Origin: Phaffia rhodozyma
Taxonomy: Eukaryota > Basidiomycota > Tremellomycetes > Cystofilobasidiales > Mrakiaceae
Length of the DNA: 64,000 bases
Assembly: GCA_014706385.1 (NCBI GenBank)
Contig: JACGZH010000010.1
Coordinates: 124,001 to 188,000 of the forward strand
Direction: 5' to 3'
The position numbers and the translations under genes are program-made. Of the stretch, positions 37,177 through 49,413 are shown one piece after another; the stretch's first letter is position 1; every line of letters begins with the position of its first letter. The notes under the pieces were generated by a model. That model saw nothing but the letters and a program-made list of their open reading frames with translations. It ran no database searches and was not told where the DNA came from.

Positions 37177-40100
37177 TCAGGCTTCATCGACAACGACTAC
37201 TTTGTCATGCGAGATAGCAATCTTATCGCGCTTCTTACTAGCTTTCACTGGGTTCTTCTGACTGAAGATCCAATCCAGCTCCTGTGATTGATAACAATGT
37301 TCGTAGATCAGAATAAATGGCACGACGCAGAAAGGAGGGACGAAACAGAGGAGAAGGAGGTACAGACCTCCAATGTTCGACCTTGAGTCTCGACACAGCA
37401 GAAATACCATATGATCGTCTCGACCACATCCCATCCGACCTTAAAAGTCCAATGCGTCACAGGTCAGCTCAAGCATATCACGACGTAGATACAGAAAAAG
37501 ACCAAGTGGACTGGGTCGCACGTACAAATACAAAGACATAGTTGTTTTTTATATTGCCCAACGCGATTGGTCCGCAGAACATGTTGATGAAGCCACTACA
37601 AAAATAACAAGAACCGGTTTTATCAGTTTCTGATATCTAAGGACTAAAAAGATCAGCTCAGAAACACCTACATGGCAGATACGATGACTCCAGAAAGCGC
37701 CATCCCTTTCGCCCGCGCTGTCGACTCCAGACACTCTACCATATGTCGGAAAAAGACACCATCAAATGTCAAGATCAGAAACCTAGTGAAGATCAAATAG
37801 ACAGCGAGAAAAGTAGAAGATAACTTGCTCATACCTGCAGGGTAAGCTCCTTGGAGAGGAGTGTATGTGAATGAGAAGAGAGCGTTGAACAGGAAGTATG
37901 CAGCGAGAGCTCCTTGCCCGATTCTGTAAAGTGCCAGGTCATAGAGATAAAAATCAACAAAAGGGCTGGCTCGGCATTTCTAATAGGCTATTTTTGTGCT
38001 TACGGTAAGTTGGGGTCAATAACATTTCCTTCGGCGTCGGTAGGCTCTATCAAAATCCGACATCAGTGACGAATTTAATCAGCTTATCGTGTATAGAAGG
38101 GAAGAGTCATTAGCTAGAAAGACATACGCTGGGCCCATTTATAGGAGAGGGATCCATTGATAGCAAGAAGGCCTGATAAGATTAGAAGTAGATTTACGAG
38201 TATTCAGAAGATGATAGTTTGATAACTCTCAAATCATATCTGAAGGCCGGAGCTTGATTGGACGTCATACTCACATGCGGCACCGAAGGTTCCATAGATC
38301 AAGACTGGTCGTCTATCAACGATTATGATCATAAGCAAAAATATGTCAGAAGGTTAGATATCACGCTGAAGAGATAGGGGAAGAGCCATGAAATGTAAAG
38401 AACGAAAGCTTACCTAGGCATCCTATCGCTCAAACAAGCAGCGGTCACAGCGCAGAAAGCAGAAACGACTTGGTTTGACAAGTTCAAACCGAGCTGTATC
38501 GAAGGTGAAGTATATCCCAAATTGTCTTTACACAGAAACAGGGCACGGATTAGGGAAAATCAGAAAAAAGAACTTTAGGAAAATAGACAGGATGACGTAC
38601 TATAGATGACAGTGTTGACTATTTGTATAAAAATGGTATATCGATGGTCAACTCTCATTGAACCTTGTAGAGCGGTATCGATGATGATGACTGCTCAAAT
38701 CGATGAACTTACAATAACCCAACCCATTCCCACTGAATTGTCCAAATACCGAGATCAAGAGCACACACATCATCCTCCATCGACCGTTCGAAGTGACGAT
38801 CAATGGCCTGTAATCCCACCATCGTTTATCTGAAGCATCTAGCGCGATATTCTCTTGAAACTCTGTTTTATATCGAAGACGAGAGACGATTCAAAAGACA
38901 CAGGTTGGTGTCATTTTCTGAATATTCAATGATGGCGAAAAGAATCGAGACCAACCTTTCCACTCGAGCTCTACAAGTTTACTGTCTCGATTGTTCCCTC
39001 CATGGTACTTAACCAAGAACGCTAGGGCCTCCTCGTTTCTGCCGTTCTGATGATCAACGTCAAAGAGAAGAATCTCGTTGGCTCGGAAATACGTGTTTGA
39101 AGTATCAGCTCAACTGGTTACCTGCATTAACCACCGAGGACTCTCCGCTATTGAATCGACGAGAAGAACCAACTCCGAATGAGAAACGATATGTGCACTA
39201 TCTTTTCGAGAACAGGGAAGACTCACGGATAAAGAAAACACATATCATGACTATGAAGCAAGGGGCTCCTTGGAAGATCAAAGGCAATCTCCAGGACATG
39301 TTGCTTGCGATGTTGTTTGTGCCAAAAGTAATGGCAGCGGCCTAATCCACAAAGTAGGAGAAGAAGGAAGAAAAAATGTTATTCGTATGGTGCACACCTC
39401 GAGAAACTTGACTGCAGTTTTACTGAAAACGAACGGGTACACTTCCTCCGAACCTGATGGAAGATAAAAGCAGAAATAGCCAGGAACAGTGAGCATCCGA
39501 CCATCGTCTCATACAAAAGTGACAGTATTCTCTCTCACCATCCACAATTATAGATTCCAACTTTAAAACAATAATCGAAATGTCAAATTCAAGGCGCAAA
39601 AATCAACCTCATGCACCAGAGTCTGTCAACTAACCCATTCGTCCTCGCCATCTGAGCGCCATGATGATCAAATCTGGTCAATGATGTTCACAACATGAGG
39701 ATGAAGATACGAGGCACTCACTGAGGAGGAGCAACTTCGACACACATAGCTGGAGCGGCGACCGTCATGATTGAGACACCTGCATAGTCCGATGAATGGA
39801 TATAATTAGCATCAAAGCTGACCGGACTAGAGAAGAGAATGAACTAACCCCAACCAAGGATGAATCTTCCAGCAATCAACTGTCCCATCTGGTGAGCAGA
39901 ACTAACGACAGCCATTCCAATGCAGATAACGAGCCCACCACAGAACATGCCGACTCTTCGGCCGAATCGATCAGAGATGGGTCCTGGCAATGGATAGTCA
40001 ACCAATAACAAGAATGATACGAGAATATATCAGCATCCAACGACGAATATCAGACGACGAGAAAGAAACAGATGGCCCTTACCAGCTGTAAAAGCTCCGA

Positions 40101-40887
40101 CCATGGACCCGATGGTATAGATTGAGAAGACGAGACCAGTGGAGCTTCCAGTCGTTGCCAGATTGAATCTGATTTTAAAAACCCCACCGATCACGCTCAG
40201 ATATCAGCCGAGCGGAACAAAGACTCTTGATAAGAACTGTATACTCACTGGCTTTTGTAGTATGGCATGGCTTGAATAGCGGTCATCAACGCTAATTGAA
40301 GAACCAAAATACGTTAGAAGGGTTCTGCGCGATTAAATTCAAGAGGATGGCCGGGATTGATACTCACAGCCATCATAACCATTCGTACAAGCGCAAAGGA
40401 CTGGGAAACATATCGGCCAGACGAGGACGTGAGGAGAAAGCCAAGATGGTCATGTAAACTTAGTGCGCTCAAAGTAGTCGATCAAATAAGAGGGCCAGGC
40501 AGAGAAAGTAACATACAACACACGGCGCACACAAAATAAAGCATGAACGATTCCCTGGATCGGGGATTGATCCTCTCAGCTTTCATTGCAGCAGCGAATT
40601 GTGCATTAACTTTTCATCCGAAAAAAGCAGCGGGACGCGATCAGTTTCGGGTGTCTCCGACTCGCACAAATCCTTCCCTTCCGACGTATTTCCATCCATC
40701 TTTAGATGGAAAGATGAAGGTCTATGAACTCACAGACTTCGACCACTTTGGCATCTTTGAATGTACCAAAGTCTAGCTGAGGCTCTTGTTGATCCGAACT
40801 ATATTCCTCGTGAGAAATCTCTTGTTTGACCTCTTCACTCCCTGTTTTGGATTCAAGGGTATATACTGGCCGTTGATTCATCGACAT
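37177..40887 (-). CDS. MFS sugar transporter (lactose permease-like)
   Basis: Twelve-TM sugar porter of the plasma membrane. Twenty-four exons on the minus strand: 40887-40734, 40579-40517, 40400-40368, 40291-40249, 40168-40083, 39983-39849, 39779-39722, 39651-39635, 39560-39539, 39453-39441, 39341-39227, 39147-39122, 39046-38956, 38862-38713, 38618-38601, 38525-38414, 38312-38275, 38172-38128, 38046-38004, 37923-37835, 37735-37672, 37595-37526, 37439-37368 and 37281-37177; 553 aa. Signatures in order: NGYDGSLMTAIQAM, GPISDRFGRRVGM, QMGQLIAGRFILGWG, CVEVAPPQWRGRM, WRLPLIFQGAPC, PESPRWLMQNGR, NEEALAFLVKYHGG, FTYTPLQGAYPAE and ETQGRTLEELDWIF. The last is the PETKGRTLEE-like end of sugar porters. 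Exons of 13, 17, 18 and 22 nt are needed to keep this order. The sugar cannot be told. Confidence 0.88.
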
Positions 40888-42034
40888 CCTTGCGATAGGA
40901 TAGGATCAGCGGGGGTAATGGTGTTGATAATAACAGCAGTGGTAGTAGCAAGACGAAATGAAGTCAAGAAGGCCTGACGTATACTGTGATAGGACGGAAA
41001 GGGTCTTGCAAATACAGGGGAAATAGGAAGAGGAAATGCCAGAGGGAGAGAACGATCGCTCTATATAGAACTTGGAGGTGTTGATCATTTTACCGGCTCT
41101 CCAGAAAGGATCGCAATGGCCGAATAGACTTGAAACGAACGATCTGGTGAATCAAGCATCTTTTGGTAGAAGCTCATGTCTGATACTTACCGGACGTGAT
41201 CTGTGAGGTCAGCAGGATTCAAGGCGACTGCGCGATTGATCCTCAAGTCCGAGGTTTTGCCGTTGATCCTTCTGTGATCTTGGTACCTTACTGTCTCGAT
41301 TGAATGTGCCATACTGGTCAGATCTCTTCTGTTTTCCTAAGAATCACTCAAGTAAATGCATGCGCCCTTGTCGCTGTTGTCTCCATTGTTGCTCTGTATA
41401 AATTTTGAGGACAATAATGGATTGAAAGATAGTCCGCATTAGCCGATCACATCAAGATAATTCTAACACGCGCCTTGGTCCCTTTCAACACTTGTTTCTT
41501 TCCCTCCGTTCTCCCACGGTCCGGGATTTTCTACATCGTCACGAACCGGATAAGGCGCGGACCGTACGGTAGCATGCAATCAGTTATAAATATTTCCTGT
41601 GCTCATAGTCTTCTTTCTCTATTTCTTAAATTACTTTTGTCTGAACCGGAGAAATCGACATTCGGAAAAACTCATTCGGAAGAGAGTGAATTGAGAAGGA
41701 GACAAGTTGAATTTGTGATTCTGATCTATTCCAGTTCCTATAGTTGGATGTGATCGGCATGCTTTATTTGACTCTCGGCTCCAAATTGAAGCTTTCTTCT
41801 CACGGGGAATTGTGTGTACTCTTCCACGTTTCAAATCTTGCCTCTATTTCTATAGCAAACCGTAAGAATATAAAATCCCGAAAGTTGAAAACGGCGACGA
41901 GCCGAGAATCGTCGATCATACTAATTCGGAGGAGAACAAAGCTACGAAAAGAAAAATGGAGGCAAACTATACAACGATGATAAGAGCGTGACGGAGAAAC
42001 CGATACAAGACGAAATCCGCTCTACATAGGTGAT
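40888..42034. other. Gene-free stretch between sugar transporter and AlaX gene
   Basis: About 1.15 kb holding the sugar transporter promoter and the 3' flank of the AlaX gene. Short open frames have no motifs and no matching splice context. Nothing else is recognised. Confidence 0.5.
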
Positions 42035-44016
42035 CTATTTTCTCAAACTCAGCGCTGCGTTGTTCAATACAGCGACCTCTTCTTCCCCTAGTTTTCCTTC
42101 AACCTTGGCTTGCCATCGACCTTTTGCGCCTCCTCCTTTGATCCTACCCTTGAAAATATCGACCTGCTTGATGGCTTCTCCAAAAGCAGACACCAGTTCT
42201 GGTGTGCCTGAGAGATGAAGGGTTGATGTAGAAGTAGCCTGTGGTGATCATAACGGTATTGGTGGAGATCAATGAACGAGGTCAGGCTCAGCTCGAACAA
42301 TTGAAGAAAAAAAGAGAGAAAAAACAACAAAAACGAACAACGAAAGGCGTCGGCATAGCGCTAAGGATCAACAATCCCTTCTCTCCTTTCGTCAGATCAT
42401 CCCAAATCGCTGTGGAGACGGCTCCCAAGAAGTCAAGCCCTGTCGTCCCCTCATTAGCTTCTCTATGAACGACTTTTATCCACTCTCCTTCCCCCTTTCG
42501 ATCAGCCTTGATATCCTTGGCGATCAGCCCGGCCAACTCATTTTTTATTGATTTCAGCGCTTTGTCTGTTGATTTACTAGACTCAACAAGAGCCTCGACG
42601 CGAGCAGGTAAAGTCTCGGCCGAAGCTCCTCCTAGGACTGTCGAGAGAGATGAGAGAAGAAGAGTCGATTTCTGAATGTATAGGGTTAACCGAGCGGAAG
42701 TGAGAAAGTACAGCCGACGAGTGGTCGACGAATGAGGCGTCGTCTATATTGGTGTGAGATGGTGGTCAGAGCGTACTATAAGCTTGTTTGTAATTTATCT
42801 GGTTGAATGTCAAAGGCTTCCAGTGAAGCCCACTTACAGTTGGGATGATGTGTAGAGATTGAAGGAGCGACAGATATGGAACGTGCGTTCCACAACAACT
42901 AGACAGACACCCATTCTGTCAGCTTGATTCCTATGTTCAGACAACCAAGAGGTTATCTTCAAGATCAGAGAGGGAAGAGAGATAGACGAACGGGTTTCGA
43001 TCGACCCCATCGATTACAACCGTCCGGACGACACCTCCTTCATAGTCCTTGGGCATCGACTTGCTACTCTTTCTCGCTTCCTCTGTCTCCTGCTTTTGGT
43101 TCTGATCTTCCACCTCTACCCATACCTTAGTGGCCTCCCTGATGAGTTCATTCGCCCTGAGTTCAATCTGAGTGATTTCCTCTAAGGTGGGTGCTCGAGG
43201 AATCTCGATGTAGCACGGGTTGGGGTATGGAGTCAATGACCAAGAGAGTGTAGGAATGGATATGGCGTCGAGCAATGAAGACAGAAGGTGCTGAGACGTA
43301 TGGGTGGTCATCTGTAACGTTCATAGATGAAGTGACGATTAGGAGAACTGAGTGTGCACGCAAAATAAGCAGGAGATCACGCACAAGATCCATCCTCCGC
43401 TGCCAATCAACTCTGAGCTCGACCTTGCTGCCAGCTCCAATCAACAACTGCTTCCCCTCTGGAACTTCCACGAAATGAATCGCCTTTCGCCCTTTTCTCA
43501 ACACATGAGCCACCTTGAGTTCCAGTCCATTCTCAACAATCATGACTCCCGAGTCTGAAGGCTGACCTCCACCCTCGGGAAACAAGCAAGTATCGAGACA
43601 TTCAATCTCGTAGATCTTTGTGTCGGAGGTAGGCGAGAGAGAAGGAGTTTCGGTTGCTGCCTTTCGAGTCTTTGCCGACTTTGTACCTTTTGTCGGCGGA
43701 GGGAGTACGAAAAGGTTGGACGAGAAGATCTCGGTAGACAGCCTCTGTAGAAGAGGGTCGCCTGGTTGACAAGATCAAAAATCGATACGGTGAACGTGGT
43801 ATCGAGAGTGATGAGGTGGCAGAAGATGACTCATGTCAGGAGACGCCGGAAGATCTGCTGATGAATGAAGAGAATAAAAAACCTACGTTGGCAAGCAAGC
43901 AACCCGACGTGCCTGTGATCCCCTAAAGGAAGCTGAATTGAAGGTTGATACTTGATGTAGTCATCTGGAGTGACAGCCCCTCCATTGGGTTGATAAGGTG
44001 GGGGTGCGGTAGTCAT
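42035..44016 (-). CDS. AlaX-type alanyl-tRNA editing protein
   Basis: Free-standing editing domain related to alanyl/threonyl-tRNA synthetases (AARSD1 type), which hydrolyses mischarged Ser-tRNA(Ala). Six exons on the minus strand: 44016-43887, 43761-43385, 43311-42992, 42898-42838, 42743-42342 and 42238-42035; 497 aa. An N-terminal part carries CLFPEGGGQPSDSG. The zinc site is HTSQH (173-177) with CCGTH (277-281). The C-terminal part ends GGGAKGRWQAKVEGKLGEEE, like the glycine-rich GGGGG-x-AQ region of AlaRS-related proteins. No aminoacylation domain is present. Identity is firm from the HxxxH and C-x3-H pair; substrate preference is family knowledge. Confidence 0.9.
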
Positions 44017-45555
44017 GGTATATTGATGTGTATAGTTTGTTTGATCGGAGAGAGCAAAGAATATATAGGAAATTTCAACAAAAGTTTAGGAGTGTCGAGT
44101 CAAGTAAATATCATAATCAATATCAGTGGTGACTACTATCTTTTCGAGCGCAGAATAAGTCTACCCCGAGACCAACGATCAAGCCAGCTAAGATGAACTT
44201 TCTATCTCATCTCTCTATTTCTCTATTTCTCTATTTCTCTATTTCTCTATTTCTCTATTTCTCTATTTCTCTATTTCTCTATTTCTCTATTTCTCTATTT
44301 CTCTATCTCTCTATCTCTCTATCTCTGTGTTTCATGGTCTCTGTGTCTTCTGTCCCTGTATTCCTAGGTCTCTGCATGTTTATGTCTGTCTGTCTGTGGA
44401 CTGCAGAGCCTTCGGTTATCGGACGCTTTTTCCTTGTATATATTTGCATACCATCCAGACAATATGTGTTTCGTACCTCTCGCGTTTTCGATACGTGTAT
44501 GCATCCTTTCCATCTTGTATCCATGCTCGGAAGACGAAGAGATACAAGTACTTCGTTTCTTTGTTTTTTCTATAGTTATCTTCCCCTTTTCTCTTTTCTC
44601 TCAAGTTTGAATTCTTTCATCTTCGTTCGAAACACATTTCGTCCCATCTCTCACTATGCCTTCGCCTATGTCTTTGGCACTTCCACAATTCCTCTAGAGC
44701 CTGAGCCTGAGCCTTCTAACCCATCGGAACAGCTTCACATCTAAGCCTGAGCAAACCGTACACAAAACGTTAACCATAACACTTACTTGCGATATATCGG
44801 TTGCCGGGCTTTTCCGCCCTTACATAGAGATGTGAACGTGTTGCGCAACATGCTGCAGCTAGCCCTCCACCGGAGAAAGAATCAGAGGGCGAGGATGCCG
44901 GAGTTTGACGCCGTTGCTAGTGAGGCTGATGTTGATACTGCCATGACTGTTGAGGATGAGGTTGAGGCTGGTACGAATTAAACCCATGACCAATGGGAAT
45001 TTGGGTTTTTGTAGTCTGAGGGCGCCCAAGTCCGATGAAGCCATGTATCAACCATCACCGGTTAGGATTGTTCGCACCAAGCCTATGGCTTACAATCCGC
45101 GTTTAGCTTACCCCTTTTCTCTTGGCACACCAATATCTGTTTCAAATGTTGAAACGCCAGTCTCGACTACGTTCGAATTTCGAAATGAAATCGATCCATT
45201 GAATCGCCTGTTTAATAAACAGTCCATTTTCAAGTGGAAGAAAACATCGAAACGGGTACCCCTATAACGAGAAAGAATTTAAGGGGAATCATTCCATCAT
45301 GGACACCAACTTTTCTTCTCTTTTTTTTCTTCTCTTCTCCTATCCTTGTTTTCGTTCTGGTTCTCGTTATCATCCTCCTTTCTTTCGCCAACTCTCCTCC
45401 TGCTTCTTCTCATTCTCGTCTACTAAGCTCACGAAAGAATCCGCGCTGGTCGTAGCTTTGCGCTTTCCTCACTCTTTCCGATCTCGGCTATTATATATCT
45501 TCTCCTTCGGGCACTCGAAATCTCGGCCTATACTATACGTTTCTTCTCACTTACG
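44017..45555. other. Gene-poor region with 8-bp array and coding-like fragments
   Basis: 1.5 kb between the AlaX start and the CAP gene. Besides the tandem array (44211-44328), open segments at about 44640-44744, 44850-44981 and 45020-45267 read protein-like (for example EPEPEPSNPSEQL, FDAVASEADVDTAM and RIVRTKPMAYNPRLAY). I could not join them by valid splice sites. They may be an unrecognised or decayed gene. The last 250 bp are CT-rich leader for the CAP gene. Confidence 0.4.
44211..44328. repeat. Tandem array, CTCTATTT x about 14
   Basis: About twelve perfect 8-bp units CTCTATTT from 44213, followed by about three CTCTATCT variants. The period of 8 is not a multiple of 3, so the long open frame across it is a product of the repeat. 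Such a tract is likely length-variable. Confidence 0.92.
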
Positions 45556-47110
45556 ATGTTCGTCCCTTTCCTCACTCTTGCCACCACCCTCCTTGTCGCC
45601 ACCTCTGTCCAGGCCGATATGATCAGGGTCCGAAGAGAGGATAGGTATCGCCACCATCACAAACACACTCATTCCGATCGGATCTATCGACTTCATGGAG
45701 TCAATGCCACGCAGCTCGCCTCTATTGGACTATCCGGATCAGCCACCAATGAAACCATTCTCGTGAATGGGACTTTAGTCGATACAATCTGTGCTAATGA
45801 TACTCGTCTAGTTGGAAATGACACTTTTGGTGGCTCCATGAATGCCACTCTTCTAGAGTCTCTTTGTGCAACCAACTCATCCGAAGTAGGCATCCTTCCT
45901 TTGATCTTCTCTGCGAGTAGGCTGTGAAGCTAATTTTCGCCTTTTCTCTTTTTTGTTTCACCTTGTCCAAATGAACTGTTAAGTCCATCTATTCGGCTCC
46001 TATTCCTTCGGCTGCCTACTCTTCTGCTCCAGCTGAAGCAACCATGGGCAGTGCAAACCAGACTATCGCTGAAGAGGAGGAGATTCCTTTCTGTGACGAG
46101 GAAGATGAGTGAGAACTTGTTTCTTCTGCTTTTTCCTCAACCGCTACCGCCTTGCCTTCTTCGGATTCTGCTGCTGCTGCTCAATCTAGTGCTGCTTCGA
46201 TCACTACCAGCGCTGCTCAGTTGGCGCCGAGTTCCTCCCAAGCGCATATCACTCCAACTTCGATTACCGCCGTCGTCGCCGCCGCCGCCGCCTCTATTCC
46301 TACTGAGTCTTCTACTACTACTGCTACCGCTTCTCAAAGTTCTAGTGCTCCCGCTTCCCCATCTGGAGCTACAGAGGCTGATATCACTGCATACTTGAAA
46401 GCGCATAACGATTTCCGATCAAAATACAACGCACGCGCTCTGACTTGGGATGCTAAATTGGCAGCATATGCCCAGGCGTGGGGTGATAAATGTTCTTTCA
46501 AACATTCTGGCGGACAGTATGGAGAGAGTACGTGCTTTTCTACTTTCAAACATCCATGCTGCTGTGCATCAAGATCGTCGACTGATTTTGATCTCTGGAT
46601 GTTGACGATGATAATATCAGATTTAGCGGCCGGGACGGGCAACTATCCCATCGCATCGGCCGTCAAAGCATGGACGGATGAAGCTAACACATACGACTTT
46701 GTGCGTCCTCCTTTGGTATCTGAACGACAAAGCCACCGGACTAATACCGTATCATTTTGACTCATCCTGTCTCGCTCCATGTCGGTTATAACCCAACGGA
46801 TTTAGTCTTCGGGTGAATATGATCATTTCACTCAAGTCGTCTGGAAGAGCACCACCGCCGTTGGTTGTTCGGCCTCTAAATGCACAGATCTTGATGCATT
46901 CGGTGCCAACAGTGGGGAAGCGACGTTCTGCAAGTCCTCACATTTTTCCTCTTACTTCTGCTGGTGCTCTGACCTCTGTTTCTAACTTTGACTGCTCGTT
47001 TTTCTTCCTAAATCCTATCTTCAATAGATGTATGCTCTTACAACCCACCTGGCAATTACTTGGGCGAATTCAAGGACAACGTGGAAGGCGTAACTTGTGC
47101 CAGTTGTTAA
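45556..47110 (+). CDS. Secreted CAP/PR-1 domain protein
   Basis: Extracellular protein of the CAP (PR-1/SCP/TAPS) superfamily; yeast relatives (Pry1-3) bind sterols and lipids. Six exons: 45556-45885, 45984-46108, 46190-46527, 46621-46700, 46806-46929 and 47028-47110; 359 aa. A signal peptide (about 1-20, cut near VQA) is followed by a His-rich patch and a region with several N-x-S/T sites (NAT, NET, NGT, NDT, NAT, NSS). A Ser/Ala/Thr-rich linker leads to the CAP domain (about 215-355): LKAHNDFRSKYNARALTWD, then NLAAGTGNY, EYDHFTQVVWKSTTAVGC and YVCSYNPPGNYLGEF. The intron at 46930 uses a GCAAGT donor. No GPI signal is seen. Confidence 0.9.
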
Positions 47111-47783
47111 ATTGTCTTCCTAGTAACCATAGGCATACTAGGTATTCCAGGTTCCTCATCTCTCTTTTATCTTTCGCTTCATCAGTTGCTTTGTTTTGTT
47201 CTCCCACCTTAGGCTCCAATCTTGACAGATCTTCGTTTCTCACTCCCGATAAGAGCTGGTCTCTTCATAAACATCTTCATCGATTACGATTCATGGTTCA
47301 ATGTCTGTAGCTGTTGGTTCTAGATGAGTCAACCAAGAGGAAAGGCACCACATCCGTGTAGTATACATTCAATAAAGAAGACTTGGGCCAAATTTTCCTT
47401 CTTCCGACTGCATGCTTTTGAGGAGGAAGAAGTAGAGAATGGAATAAGATGAGAAGAGAGAGCAAACATTACAATCGAAAGAAGAAGAAAGAAGTCAGGG
47501 ATAGCTGATGAGAAGGAGAGTAAAGTGAAGAGTGAGGACAGGAGGAAAGAGGCGAAGAATGTATGCACGGCCAACCAGAAGATACATGAAAAGAAATTGA
47601 AGATGAATAAGGATAAAAAGGTCATGTGTAGGGGAAGAAAAAAAAACATGAGGAAGAGAAAACAAGATTGATTCAAAAACAAGATAAGAGAACAGAGATA
47701 TGTCCGTGAAGGGTACAAAATGAAAATGAAGAAGCGGATAATAAACAAAGAAAAGAAGAAGAGGAAAAAAGGAATAACGACTC
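47111..47783. other. Convergent 3' region with a purine-rich tract
   Basis: Lies between the 3' ends of the CAP gene and the membrane protein gene. From about 47395 to 47780 the + strand is strongly purine-rich (GAAGAAGAAAG-type). This keeps a minus-strand frame open that would code mostly Phe, Leu and Ser; it is treated as non-coding. Confidence 0.55.
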
Positions 47784-49413
47784 TCAGATTGACAGTGGAC
47801 CTTCCCGCTGCTTTCCCTTCTTGGTCTTCCACCACGAGACCAAATTCTGCTTCATATTGTTCGCCCTATCATCGCTCCTCGATCTCCTAGAGTAAGTACC
47901 GGTACCCATCTCACTTTCTTCCTCTTCTGCTCTGGTGCCGAAACGAATGCCCATTCTTGCCAGTCGCTCTCTCCTACGTCGCCTCTTCTCGGTTGATTCG
48001 ATGGATTCTAGTCTAGATTCAGATCCAGAACTTGATCCACCCTCACCATCGATGTCCCCATCTTGAGTCTGAAGCATCACTTCGAGTGCACTAAGTTCCT
48101 CCTCGCACATTTCTGAACCTAAGAAGAATCTCTTGACTCTTTGTTCAAGCTCTCCGATCTTCTTCGGTGGCGTCCCAGTGAACACTCGATGAACAATGTT
48201 GTGTTCGAACGCGTTCAATAAAAACACGATTGATGTGAGCACTGCGAAAAGAGTGGAGAACACGATGAACTTGACGTTTGGATCGGAGAAGAACCAAGGT
48301 TCCCAGAACTTGCCATCGGACGGATAATTCTGGTCTGGATGGATGATGACACCATTCCCGACTGGTACCGAAGAGTCGTCCTTGTCTTCATCGACATCTT
48401 TGGTGAGAGCGACAGTAAAGAACCAGCAACCTCCGATAAGGTATAAGAGTGTGGTGATGATAGGAATCAATGCGCGGAGAATGGTGAGTAATTTGTACGA
48501 GAATTCGGCTTTGAAGAAGGATTGTCTAGCAGGACTCGGAAGGGGTAGTAGATGATGAATCGGGCAAAGTATGAGAGAAGACACCGAAGCAGCGATCAGA
48601 ATATTCGAAGGGATGACGATGTTTCTAAAGACTGCAAACATCTGAAGTTTGATGTCTGTTTTATTCGTATTTTGTTTTTGTTTCGTATTTAGAACGAAAT
48701 TGGAAGACGAAGAGACGAACAGAAGTAATCGTCAGGAAAGAAAGATAAAGAACGTCAGGCTTAAACAAGAAAGACGAAAGGATAAAAACAACGAAGACTA
48801 ACGTGTGGTAGCGATTCGGATGACAGACTCGACCATGAAAGTCACACTCGCTCCAAGCACAATAGCACTGTTGCCTACGACGAGAAGAACAGGGATGAAT
48901 CTGCTCATTCGAGTCTTGAACTTGTACTTAGGAGGCGGATACCTAGACCATGGGGTAGGATCGGCGACTGCCATATGAGCGGCCGGGGGAAACGTTGGCG
49001 GATGATAAGAAGGGATCCGTTCGCGGGAAGTTTGATCTGAGTGAAAGGATGCTGATGAGGATGAAGGAGGATACAGCAGGAACGTTGATGAGGGTAGGGA
49101 TGTCGAGGGGAGCTCTTGGCAAGAGACTTGTCGGGTGAGGACCCCAACCGGGGAGTCATCCTTGAGGATCATCGGGATAATGCCGAGAGGAGATAGACTG
49201 GTCGATTTGGATGTCGACCGGGTGTTCTAACCCAAGATTCAAACAGGTGTGAGTCTTTCTCCTCTTTTGATCAAGCTTGATACAAGAAGGAATGAACAGA
49301 TGAAGGCACGAAAAGGAGGAGAAGGCGAAAAGGATGGAAAGGAACCTGGATGGTGATAGAAAGAGAGGATTGACGTCGAGGGAAAGCGGTCCTGGGAAGG
49401 AAATTTCAGTCAA
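47784..49413 (-). CDS. Multi-pass membrane protein of unknown function
   Basis: Not recognised. Three exons on the minus strand: 49413-49375, 49226-48803 and 48655-47784; 444 aa. A Ser/Pro-rich N-terminal region leads to KYKFKTRMSRFIPVLLVVGN and a hydrophobic helix. Helices follow around NIVIPSNILIAASVSSLIL, LIPIITTLLYLIGGCWFFTV and FIVFSTLFAVLTSIVFLLNA, so about four in all. The C-terminal 140 residues are charged, with an acidic Ser-rich stretch, a basic KRRRRRERLARM patch and a basic end. The first exon and its GTCAAT donor are tentative; translation could start at the ATG at 49172 instead. The arrangement suggests a fungal tetraspan protein with a cytosolic tail, but that is inference. 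Confidence 0.7.

Noticed and set aside
44193..44744. 183-aa open frame starting in the octanucleotide array
   Set aside because: The first third is the translated repeat and the rest lacks family motifs. Only its last part looks coding-like, and that is noted separately.
47329..47835. 168-aa minus-strand open frame rich in Phe/Leu
   Set aside because: It is the complement of a purine-rich 3' region between two convergent genes, overlaps the end of the membrane protein gene in another frame, and has no motif.
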